Shown in pieces: positions 1 through 8,001 of a DNA stretch of 21,979 nt (position 1 is the stretch's first letter; every line of letters begins with the position of its first letter). The position numbers and the translations under genes were made by a program. The notes beneath the pieces are model-generated. The model was not told the origin of the DNA and did not search any database. It worked only from the letters and a program-made list of their open reading frames with translations. This DNA is from JAZKFT01 sp963845495 (GTDB lineage Bacteria > Bacteroidota > Bacteroidia > Chitinophagales > Chitinophagaceae), in contig CAWJTH010000156.1 in the NCBI GenBank assembly GCA_963845495.1, positions 1-21,979 of the forward strand, given 5' to 3'.

Positions 1-111
1 TTCAAAAGCCCAATTGACTGGTTCTTTCAATAACTGTGGCGTAGCCTGTTGCGCTTCCGTTTTAGATAATGAAAAAATGATTAAAATAATAAAGGCTAAT
101 ATTCTTTTCAT
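1..111 (-). CDS. Secreted protein, N-terminal fragment
   Basis: This is the first 37 codons of a minus-strand gene that runs off the left edge of the window. The reading starts MKRILAFIILIIFSLSKTEA and continues QQATPQLLKEPVNWAFE. Two basic residues, a strongly hydrophobic core and a small residue before QQ make a typical Sec signal peptide, so the product is probably exported to the periplasm or outer membrane. It lies downstream of the four permease genes in the same orientation and could be the last gene of that transcript. Too little is visible to name a family, and nothing in it resembles the start of a TolC-type outer-membrane channel. The gene call is good; the function is unknown. Confidence 0.7.
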   Translation of the reverse strand, partial: MKRILAFIILIIFSLSKTEAQQATPQLLKEPVNWAFE

Positions 112-152
112 ATTTATTTAATAAAACATTTTAAAATCTTTTTAACATGGGA

Positions 153-235
153 AAGCTTTGAGTCGTTAGCCTTGAGCTGTTAGTTTTAGCTATCCACGCA
201 AGGGCTAAAAGCTCACAGCTCATTGCTCATAGCTA
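153..235. repeat. AGCT-heptad inverted-repeat element, copy 0 (short)
   Basis: A left-type arm (about 153-191, units such as AGCTTTG) is followed after about 10 bp by a right-type arm (about 201-235, units such as AGCTCAC). The arms are imperfect reverse complements and could form a hairpin. This copy has almost no loop. The right arm ends in CTA, which on the minus strand is the TAG stop codon of permease 1. Confidence 0.75.
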
Positions 236-2650
236 TTCTGTCCTCAAACTTTTTACAGGGTTTGCAACCGCTGCTTTAATTGCTTGAAAACTAACCGTTA
301 AAATAGCAATTAAAATGGCGGTTAAGCCTGCAATTAAAAATATCCACCAACTAATTATAACCCTGTATTCATAATGCTGCAACCAATTATTCATGATTAG
401 CCAAGCAACTGGAAAAGCAACAATGCAAGAAACGCCAACCAGTTTAATAAAATCTTTTGATAATAACGTAGCAATTCCAGCAACGCTAGAACCCAATACT
501 TTTCGCACACCTATTTCTTTTGTCCGACGCTCGGCGGTGTAAGCTGCCAAACCAAATAATCCTAAACAAGAAATAATAATAGCCAACGATGCAAATACAC
601 GTGATAATTTACTGATCAACATTTCGCTTAAAAACATTTTATTAAACACGTCGTCTACAAATTTATATTCAAATGGATAAGCCGGATCATCAGCTTTCAT
701 AACTGCCTCAATCTTCGCTAACGCTTGCTCAGGCTTGGTTTCAGCTTTAGTTTTTATAAACATTAAATTGGTAAATTCTGGAATATTATAAAAAATTACG
801 GGAGCACCTACCCCATACATATCGCCGTACACATAATCTTTTACTACACCAATTACTTTCATATTAAATTGCCCAATATCGGTTTGCCTGTGCAACATTT
901 TGCCGATTGCGCTTCCTTTGCCTAATAATTTTTCAAGCGATTGTGTTACAACTACATTAAATATTTGTGTAGAATCTTTAGGTTGATGATTGTCGCCAAA
1001 TTCAACTTTATCTGTCGGAACAAAATTCCGCCCAGCTTCTATGTGCATGCCAACGGTGGAAATATATTCCGGCGTTACCAACCTTTGGGAAATAATAATT
1101 ATACTGTTGGGATCTTTGCCATCCCAACTAATGGCGCTGGTATTATTGCCGGCAGTAATTGTTTCATGGTCTGCCAAGGCAACATTTTCAACAGCTCCGG
1201 TATTTATTAAATCTTCTTTAATTGCAGTAAAATTCTTTTGCATATCGCCCTGCAATTTCATTTGGATTAAATTATCCTTATTAAACCCAAGGTCTCTGTT
1301 TTTAACGTGTTGTATTTGCTGGTAAATAATAATGGTACCGATAATTAAAACGATGGAAACGGTAAATTGTAACACCACTAATCCTTTTCTTATAAAAGCC
1401 GCACTACCCGATTTTAATTTAATTCCTTTTAAAACAAACACCGGATTAAAAGATGATAGATAAAGCGAAGGATAACTTCCTGCCACCAAGCCGCAAATCA
1501 GCGTTAATATTAATAAAGCAATTAAATGTGACGGTTGGCCAAACCCCACAATAAGGTTTTTTTGAACCAACGAATTAAAAGCTGGCAATACTAAATAAAC
1601 AGTTATTACACTAACAAATGCCGCTATTAAAGCCATCAATAAAGCCTCGCCAATAAATTGGCCGATTAATCTATTTTTACCTGCGCCCAATACTTTTCTT
1701 ACCCCAACTTCCCTTGCCCGCTTTTCGCTACGTGCAGTAGAAAGATTCATAAAATTAATGCAGGCAATTAATAAAATAATCCAAGCAATTACGGTAAATA
1801 AATGAACATATTGTATTCTGCCACCGCCGGTTTTTATGCCATTTTCAAAATGATCGTACAATCGCCAATCGTTCATGCTAAATAAAAAAGCATGTGTTGT
1901 TGAGGTTTCTGATGCTTGTTTACGTTGAATAAAATCAAATAATTGTTTATCGATGACAGACGGATTAATTCCCGGTTTTAATTCTACAAAGGTTGTGATT
2001 CCGAAATTACTCCATTTTGTAAAATTTGGGTTTTCATTTAAATAAATTTGAAACGGAGCAATCCATTCAAATTGCAAACTGCTATTTTCTGGTAAATCTT
2101 TTAAAACACCGGTTACTACATAATCTTGTTTCTTATCTAACCGAACGGTTTTACCAATTACATTATTATCATCACCAAAAAACTTTTTAGCCGTTTTTTG
2201 GGTAATAACAATTGAATATAATTGTGAAAAAGCATTTTTAATATTGCCTTGCACAAAAGGCAACGTGAACATATTAAAAATAGAAGGTTCAACATAATTG
2301 CCAGAGGCGTAAACTGTTTTATCGCCAATATTAAATAAAGCAGAAATCTCGCCTTCTGTTGATCGGCATGTATTTGCAATGCCTGGCATTTCGGCTTGCA
2401 TGGCCGGCCCCATTAATCCTGGTGTGGATGAATGTGTGAACATGCCAGCATCCATTTTAAAATTAATCTTTACCAGATATAAGTTATCTTTCTTTACATT
2501 ATTGCTATCATAACTCTTTTCATCTTCTACCCATAAAAAAATTAATGCTGCGCATGCAATACCAATTGCCAAACCGGCAATATTTAAAAAACTATAACCC
2601 TTGTTTTTCCAAAGGCTACGGAAGGTTGTTTTAAAAAAGTTTTTTAGCAT
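233..2650 (-). CDS. FtsX/MacB-type ABC transporter permease, paralog 1
   Basis: An 805-residue inner-membrane permease of the large FtsX-like/MacB type. A first membrane helix (about residues 20-41) is followed by a periplasmic MacB core domain (about 45-280). Four helices follow (about 283-303, 332-356, 376-396, 423-445), then a second periplasmic domain (about 450-680) and three more helices near the C-terminus. The cytoplasmic motif EVGVRKVLGA (about 314-323) and its second copy EIGVRKVLGS after the sixth helix are the family's conserved segments after the TM helices, probably contacting the ATPase. The protein ends ANPVKSLRTE, like its three neighbours. It is last of four tandem paralogs served by the single ATPase gene at 10594-11271. 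Substrate is unknown. MacB-like systems extrude drugs, peptides or lipids, using energy from the cytoplasm to move periplasmic substrates. The stop codon lies in the flanking repeat arm. Confidence 0.93.
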   Translation of the reverse strand: MLKNFFKTTFRSLWKNKGYSFLNIAGLAIGIACAALIFLWVEDEKSYDSNNVKKDNLYLVKINFKMDAGMFTHSSTPGLMGPAMQAEMPGIANTCRSTEGEISALFNIGDKTVYASGNYVEPSIFNMFTLPFVQGNIKNAFSQLYSIVITQKTAKKFFGDDNNVIGKTVRLDKKQDYVVTGVLKDLPENSSLQFEWIAPFQIYLNENPNFTKWSNFGITTFVELKPGINPSVIDKQLFDFIQRKQASETSTTHAFLFSMNDWRLYDHFENGIKTGGGRIQYVHLFTVIAWIILLIACINFMNLSTARSEKRAREVGVRKVLGAGKNRLIGQFIGEALLMALIAAFVSVITVYLVLPAFNSLVQKNLIVGFGQPSHLIALLILTLICGLVAGSYPSLYLSSFNPVFVLKGIKLKSGSAAFIRKGLVVLQFTVSIVLIIGTIIIYQQIQHVKNRDLGFNKDNLIQMKLQGDMQKNFTAIKEDLINTGAVENVALADHETITAGNNTSAISWDGKDPNSIIIISQRLVTPEYISTVGMHIEAGRNFVPTDKVEFGDNHQPKDSTQIFNVVVTQSLEKLLGKGSAIGKMLHRQTDIGQFNMKVIGVVKDYVYGDMYGVGAPVIFYNIPEFTNLMFIKTKAETKPEQALAKIEAVMKADDPAYPFEYKFVDDVFNKMFLSEMLISKLSRVFASLAIIISCLGLFGLAAYTAERRTKEIGVRKVLGSSVAGIATLLSKDFIKLVGVSCIVAFPVAWLIMNNWLQHYEYRVIISWWIFLIAGLTAILIAILTVSFQAIKAAVANPVKSLRTE

Positions 2651-2655
2651 AATAC

Positions 2656-2821
2656 AAGCTTTGAGCTTTTAGCTGTAAGCTATTAGCTTATTAATTAGAT
2701 TTGAATACAAGCCTTGAGCTGTGAGCTATGAGCTTTTAGCGCTTGTGTGGATATTTCACTTTGATTATTTTACTATTGGCAATAAGCTAAAAGCTCATTA
2801 CTCATTGCTCAGAGCTTGCTA
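2656..2821. repeat. AGCT-heptad inverted-repeat element, copy 1
   Basis: This fills the whole gap between permeases 1 and 2. A left arm at 2656-2690 is followed by a second left-type arm at 2709-2744. The two share the lead-in AATACAAGCYTTGAGCT. The internal block GTGTGGAT and the block GGCAATAAGCT precede the right arm at about 2781-2821. The left arm starts 5 bp upstream of the permease 1 ATG, and the right arm ends in the TAG stop of permease 2. Confidence 0.85.
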
Positions 2822-5239
2822 TTCCGTTCGCAAACTTTTTACTGGGTTTGTAAGGGATGCTTTTATTGCCTGAAAACCCACCGTTAAAACAGCAATTAAA
2901 ACAGCTACCATTCCGGCCAAAACGAATACCCACCATTGAATATTAATTCGATATGCAAAATTATTAAGCCATTTATCCATAGCTAACCAACCTATTGGAA
3001 TAGCAATAAATAAAGCAATAATAACCGGTTTTATAAATTCTTTGGTAACCAATGTTGCAATGCTACCAACCGATGCTCCTAAAACTTTTCGCACACCAAT
3101 TTCTTTTACCCGTTGGCGAATAATAATAAATGCCATCCCAAATAAACCCATACATGAAAGAATAATAGCCACAATAGATGCAATAGAAAACATTTTTGAC
3201 AAACGTTGTTCATTCGTGTACCAGCGGTCGATATTTTCATCAACATAAGATCCTTTAAATTCAACACCAGACTCCACTTCAGCATACGTATTTTTAATCA
3301 AATCAAGCGTGGCTATAGGGTTTTGTGTATTTACCCGAATTAAGGCATAATCAATAAACGCTTTATTATTCATGCAAATAGTAAGCGGGGCAGTTTTTTC
3401 GTACATCGAGTATAAATGGAAATCGGGAATAATTCCTACCACCGTCCATTTGGGTTTACTACTATCGGAATAAAATGAAAGACCCAATACATTTTTAACG
3501 CCTAATTCCTTAGCCATACTTTCTGTAATAATTACCGAATTAGTGCTATCGGCAACATAATCAGTCGTAAAATCCCTTCCTTCTTTTATTGGAACTTTTA
3601 ATGTTTTTAAAATATCATAATCGGCTGTCATATAAGCTGTGGTTACAGACTTACCGTTATAATCAAATCCATAACTTGTTTTACTTTCGCTTCCATCTTG
3701 CCCTACACCAAGGTTTACATCAGAGCCTGTAACACTAACTATAGATGTTTGTGAAGCTAGTAAGGTTCGCAGTTTGTTTATTATTTCTTTCCCCTTATCA
3801 TATTGTTTAATTGGAATACTTACTAACGAAGAAGTAGTGTAGCCAAGCGGTGCTTTACGCAAATGCTGAAATTGTTGATAAATAATAACAGTAGTGCATA
3901 TTAAAACAATTGCAATTACAAATTGGGCAACAATTAATGTATTACGAAACAACCCAGGTTTTTTAACAGATATTTTCCCTTTTAAAATTTCAACCGTTTT
4001 TAGTTTACCCATAATGTAAGATGGGTAACCAGATGCAATTAATGAGACTAAAAATAGCAAAACAATTAAACAAAAAACAATGGAAGGTTGATATAATAAA
4101 GACGTATTAAACTTTGATTCCATCATTTTATTAAAACCTTTCATTAAAACGATGGATGCAATAATTGCTACTATCATAGCCAATAAAACAGTTACAAAAC
4201 TTTCGCCCCAAACCTGTAACCACACTTGTCTTTTATCTGCGCCTAAACATTTTCGGATACCGATTTCTTTAGTACGGGTAAACGATAATCCTATATTTAA
4301 ATTAATAAAATTAAAACAAGCAATTAAAATAATTACTAATGCAACCAATAACAGAATATATAAAAAGGGTTTACTTACGGCATTACCAGTTCCTAATTCT
4401 GCATTAAAATGTAAATCGTTGATAGGCAATAATTTAAACCCAGCATAATCGCCATTTACATCAGCCTTATATCCTTTCTTTTTTAAATAGTCAACATCAA
4501 CGGTACGATACTTTCTACTAACATTTAACAACTGTTTATTTACACTTGCTTCCGTAGCATTTGCACTTAGTTGTACGTAAACATTGTGGTGCTGGCTATT
4601 CCAATCATTTTTTTGAGCCGCATAATCAGGATCAATTTCTGTGCGTGCAATTACAGAATAATTAATAGAGGAATTTAGCGGTGGATCTTTTAATATCGCT
4701 GATACAATTAAACTATTCCATCTTCCACCAACTTTTACTTCAACGGTTTTCCCAATTGGGTCTTCATTACCAAAAAGACTATTGGCCGTTTTTTCGCTCA
4801 GTACCACCTTATCTTCATTTGCTAACGGATGTTGTTGCGCACCTTTTAAAACCGGAAAAGAAAACATGCTAAAAAAATCATCATCTACCAAAATGGTAGA
4901 TTGTTCCAATGTTTTATCCTTGTAACGGATTTCCTTTCCACGGTTTTTAATTCGGGTTGCTTTTTCTATTCCGACGTTTTCAGATTTAACAACCGAAGCT
5001 GCCGGATAAGCCATTCCAGCACTTACGTCTAATCCTTCCGGGGCATTACCAAAAATGTAAAGCTTAAAAAGTTTGCTTTTATTTTCATGAAAATTATCAA
5101 AAGAGAATTCATTATAAACCATTATCATTAATAAAATACTGCATGTAAATGCAACCGACATGCCTATGATATTAATGGCAGCATGCAATTTATTTTTCTG
5201 CATGTTCCGCAATAATGTTTTTAAATAATTCTTAAACAT
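2819..5239 (-). CDS. FtsX/MacB-type ABC transporter permease, paralog 2
   Basis: An 806-residue permease with the same eight-helix plan as its neighbours: one N-terminal helix (about 20-43), a periplasmic MacB-type domain, four central helices (about 290-445), a second periplasmic domain and three C-terminal helices (about 690-800). The coupling motifs read EIGIRKCLGA and EIGVRKVLGA. The C-terminus is again TNPVKSLRTE. Its first periplasmic half and the helix before the first motif are the most divergent of the four (for example CFNFINLNIGLSF replaces the INFMNLSTARS pattern), which suggests a different partner or substrate. It is transcribed with the other efflux genes and relies on the shared ATPase. 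The start codon is chosen by alignment of MFKNYLKTLLRNMQKNK with the paralogs. The right arm of an AGCT-heptad element supplies its stop codon. Confidence 0.93.
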   Translation of the reverse strand: MFKNYLKTLLRNMQKNKLHAAINIIGMSVAFTCSILLMIMVYNEFSFDNFHENKSKLFKLYIFGNAPEGLDVSAGMAYPAASVVKSENVGIEKATRIKNRGKEIRYKDKTLEQSTILVDDDFFSMFSFPVLKGAQQHPLANEDKVVLSEKTANSLFGNEDPIGKTVEVKVGGRWNSLIVSAILKDPPLNSSINYSVIARTEIDPDYAAQKNDWNSQHHNVYVQLSANATEASVNKQLLNVSRKYRTVDVDYLKKKGYKADVNGDYAGFKLLPINDLHFNAELGTGNAVSKPFLYILLLVALVIILIACFNFINLNIGLSFTRTKEIGIRKCLGADKRQVWLQVWGESFVTVLLAMIVAIIASIVLMKGFNKMMESKFNTSLLYQPSIVFCLIVLLFLVSLIASGYPSYIMGKLKTVEILKGKISVKKPGLFRNTLIVAQFVIAIVLICTTVIIYQQFQHLRKAPLGYTTSSLVSIPIKQYDKGKEIINKLRTLLASQTSIVSVTGSDVNLGVGQDGSESKTSYGFDYNGKSVTTAYMTADYDILKTLKVPIKEGRDFTTDYVADSTNSVIITESMAKELGVKNVLGLSFYSDSSKPKWTVVGIIPDFHLYSMYEKTAPLTICMNNKAFIDYALIRVNTQNPIATLDLIKNTYAEVESGVEFKGSYVDENIDRWYTNEQRLSKMFSIASIVAIILSCMGLFGMAFIIIRQRVKEIGVRKVLGASVGSIATLVTKEFIKPVIIALFIAIPIGWLAMDKWLNNFAYRINIQWWVFVLAGMVAVLIAVLTVGFQAIKASLTNPVKSLRTE

Positions 5240-5244
5240 GAGGA

Positions 5245-5455
5245 AAGCTTTGAGCTGTTAGCTATGAGCTATTAGCTGATGAACTAGATTTAATTTAAGC
5301 TTTGAGCCGTGAGCTATAATGAGCTTTTGCTTGGATGCTTATAACTAATGACTTTTATTCTGTTTATTAAGTGTGATGAAATAAGTTTGAATATTAAAGT
5401 TTTTGTTTGGCTATTGGCAATAAGCTAACAGCTCATAGCTAAAAGCTCACTGCTA
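5245..5455. repeat. AGCT-heptad inverted-repeat element, copy 2 (clearest copy)
   Basis: Five AGCT units start at 5246, 5253, 5260, 5267 and 5274, an exact 7-bp period. A second left-type arm lies at 5297-5328. The right arm has AGCT at 5423, 5430, 5437 and 5444, again exactly 7 bp apart. Read on the opposite strand, its NNN spacers largely match those of the left arm, so the arms can pair over about 28 nt around a loop of about 140 nt. The left arm begins about 5 bp upstream of the permease 2 ATG. The right arm ends in CTA, the TAG stop of permease 3. Confidence 0.9.
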
Positions 5456-7819
5456 TTCCGTTCTTAAACTTTTTACTGGATTTGCTACCGCAGCTTTAAT
5501 TGCTTGAAAACTAACGGTAAATAATGCGATGATAATTGATAATAATCCTGCCACAAGAAATATCCACCATGCAATAGGAAGACGATAATTATAGCCTTGC
5601 AACCACTTACTCATTGCCCAATATGCAATTGGTGAAGCAATTAAAATAGAAATAATTACCAGTTTAATAAAATCTTTTGACAATAAAGTCGTGATGCTCG
5701 TAACCGATGCACCTAATACTTTTCGAACGCCTATTTCTTTAATTCTATTTTCTGCCATATAAGTGGCTAAGCCAAATAATCCAAGACAAGAAATAAAAAT
5801 TGTTAAACTAGCGAAGAAGGCAGTTAATGTACCGGTAGTTTGTTCGTCATTAAATTTTTTGGCATATTGTTCATCAATAAAATGATATTCAAAAGGATAT
5901 TGGGGATTATATTCTTTAAATACTTTTTCCATGGCCGCAATATTTTGTGCGGTAGAATTGGCATTATTTAATTTTACATGAATTAAGTTAAACCATTCTG
6001 CTTTTGCGCCTTGTATTATTACTGGCCTAATTGGTTCATAAGGTGATAAAAGAATAAAGTTTTTCACCACGCCAACCACATGCCATTTAGCTCTTGTGTC
6101 GTCTTTATTTATTATTTGCCCAATTGGTTTTTTAAAACCCATTAATGCAGCAGCCGCTTCATTTATAATTATGGCCGAAGAATCGGTAGGATAAGCTTTT
6201 AAATCCATATCTCGGCCCTGCACCAATTGCAACCCTGCCGTTTTTACAATATCTTCATCTGCATTCATGTAATGGACTTCGGTTTTATCATTCGGGTTTT
6301 TCCCATCCCATGAAGCACTGCCCGAATTCCAACTTTCCGTTAATGGCGCACTTGATTTGGTAACAGAAGTAGCAATGCCTTTATTTATTAAATCGTTTTT
6401 AATTAAAGCATAATTCTTTAACATATCGCCAGAAAGAAATGTATAAGTAAGATTACTTTTATTATAGCCAGCTTCGCGTTGTTGCGCATATTTAATTTGC
6501 CGCTCAATAATAATGGTACAAACAATTAAAACAATGGCAAAAGTAAATTGCAATACTACCAACACTTTTCTAGGTGTAACCAAGGCATTTGCCTTCTTAA
6601 AAGCACCTTTTAAAACATAAACAGGTTTAAATGAGGAAAGAAAAAATGCAGGGTAACTACCGGCAAGAACGCCAGTAAATAAAATAAAACCGATAAATAA
6701 AAGCCAAAAATAAATACTGTTATATTCAATTGACAATTGTTTTAATGTAAGGGAATTAAACGGCGGCAAACAAAGCTGCACAATTATTAAAGCAAAAATT
6801 CCGGCAATAAAAGCAATTAAAATACTTTCAGCCAAAAATTGGCCGACTAACGCATTTCTTAATGCGCCTACCACTTTTCTAATACCTACTTCTTTTGCAC
6901 GTTTCTCGCTGCGTGCCGTACTCATATTCATAAAATTGATGCAGGCAATCAATAAAATAAATATGGCTATTAAAATAAATACTTTTACTGTGCCAATTTT
7001 TCCCCCAACGGGTATTCCATTTTCAAAATTTGAATACAACCTTAATTTACTTACCGGATAAAGAAATGATTTAGTTGTCCAATTTTTATCGCCATGCTCC
7101 GAGTAAATATTTTTTATTTTAGCATTGATGGAAGCTAGACTGGCATTGGGTTTCAACAAAATAAAGTTGTGTGTTGAATTTCGGCCCCAATCGCTGTCAT
7201 CTTCGTTTCTGACCTTCATAAACGACCATGGCAATATGTAATTAAAATTAAATTGTGTGTTATTGGGCAAATCTTTAATTACACCACTAACAGTAAAATC
7301 ATATTTATTATCGAGCCGGATTGTTTTTCCCAAAGCATCATCATTTCCAAAAAATTGTTTGGCTATCTTTTGGGAAATGATTAAATCAGTTGGATTATTT
7401 AATGCAATATTGTTATTCCCTTCTACAAATGGAAAACCAAACATGGTTAAAAAATCGGGATCTGCCATTGTTCCATTTACATTTATTTTCTTTTCGCCCA
7501 CACTAAAAAGAATTGTTTCGTCCCAATTAACACGAGTTGCTTTTTCTACCTCAGGAAAATCTTTTTTTAATGTAGGGACTAATATCTTAGGTGTATTATT
7601 CCAACAATGAATCCCATCATTTCCTTTGTCACTATTCCATGCTTGATAAAGCCTGTCTTTATTTACATAAAAATTATCGTAACTAAATTCACTTTGCACC
7701 CACAATAAAATAAGGATTGCGCTAGCCATGCCAATAGCTAAACCACTAATATTTATGATTGAAAATCCTTTGTTGCGAAGGATATTCCTAAAAGCGATGG
7801 TAAAAAAATTCTTAATCAT
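5453..7819 (-). CDS. FtsX/MacB-type ABC transporter permease, paralog 3
   Basis: A permease of 788 residues from the chosen start. The frame stays open 27 codons further upstream, but those codons are translated AGCT-repeat sequence. The start at 7819 gives MIKNFFTIAFRNILRNKGFS, which aligns with the starts of the paralogs. The layout is one N-terminal helix, a first periplasmic domain, four helices, a second periplasmic domain and three C-terminal helices. The motifs INFMNMSTARSEKRAKEVGI and EIGVRKVLGAS are close to those of paralog 1, and the C-terminus is AVANPVKSLRTE. Paralogs 1 and 3 look most alike at protein and DNA level, consistent with a local duplication. Its role is export from the periplasm or inner membrane together with the shared ATPase and adaptor; substrate unknown. 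Confidence 0.92.
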   Translation of the reverse strand: MIKNFFTIAFRNILRNKGFSIINISGLAIGMASAILILLWVQSEFSYDNFYVNKDRLYQAWNSDKGNDGIHCWNNTPKILVPTLKKDFPEVEKATRVNWDETILFSVGEKKINVNGTMADPDFLTMFGFPFVEGNNNIALNNPTDLIISQKIAKQFFGNDDALGKTIRLDNKYDFTVSGVIKDLPNNTQFNFNYILPWSFMKVRNEDDSDWGRNSTHNFILLKPNASLASINAKIKNIYSEHGDKNWTTKSFLYPVSKLRLYSNFENGIPVGGKIGTVKVFILIAIFILLIACINFMNMSTARSEKRAKEVGIRKVVGALRNALVGQFLAESILIAFIAGIFALIIVQLCLPPFNSLTLKQLSIEYNSIYFWLLFIGFILFTGVLAGSYPAFFLSSFKPVYVLKGAFKKANALVTPRKVLVVLQFTFAIVLIVCTIIIERQIKYAQQREAGYNKSNLTYTFLSGDMLKNYALIKNDLINKGIATSVTKSSAPLTESWNSGSASWDGKNPNDKTEVHYMNADEDIVKTAGLQLVQGRDMDLKAYPTDSSAIIINEAAAALMGFKKPIGQIINKDDTRAKWHVVGVVKNFILLSPYEPIRPVIIQGAKAEWFNLIHVKLNNANSTAQNIAAMEKVFKEYNPQYPFEYHFIDEQYAKKFNDEQTTGTLTAFFASLTIFISCLGLFGLATYMAENRIKEIGVRKVLGASVTSITTLLSKDFIKLVIISILIASPIAYWAMSKWLQGYNYRLPIAWWIFLVAGLLSIIIALFTVSFQAIKAAVANPVKSLRTE

Positions 7820-7825
7820 GGGAGA

Positions 7826-8001
7826 AAGCTTTGAGCTGTGAAGAAAAGCTTTGAGCAATGAGCTATTAGCAATGAGCTTTTTGCGTGGATGTTTGTACAA
7901 TTGAAATATTTAATTTTTACACATTTGGCAAAGCTAAAAGTCATGGCTAATAGCTCATAGCTTGCACGGCAAGGGCTAATAGCTCATTGCTCAAAGCTTT
8001 A
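7826..8001. repeat. AGCT-heptad inverted-repeat element, copy 3
   Basis: Left-type units start about 7 bp upstream of the permease 3 ATG and continue to about 7882, partly degraded (a GAAGAAA interruption). The block GCGTGGATGTTT follows. Two right-type segments (about 7930-7961 and 7974-7999) are separated by TTGCACGGCAAGGG. The TTA at 7999-8001 at the right edge is the TAA stop of permease 4. Confidence 0.85.

Noticed and set aside
5245..5455. CRISPR-like array
   Set aside because: Units are 7 bp with 3 variable bases, arranged in opposing arms. There are no 23-50 bp repeats, unique spacers or cas genes.
7820..7900. Upstream in-frame start for permease 3 adding 27 residues
   Set aside because: The added codons are translated AGCT-repeat sequence and have no counterpart in the three paralogs.
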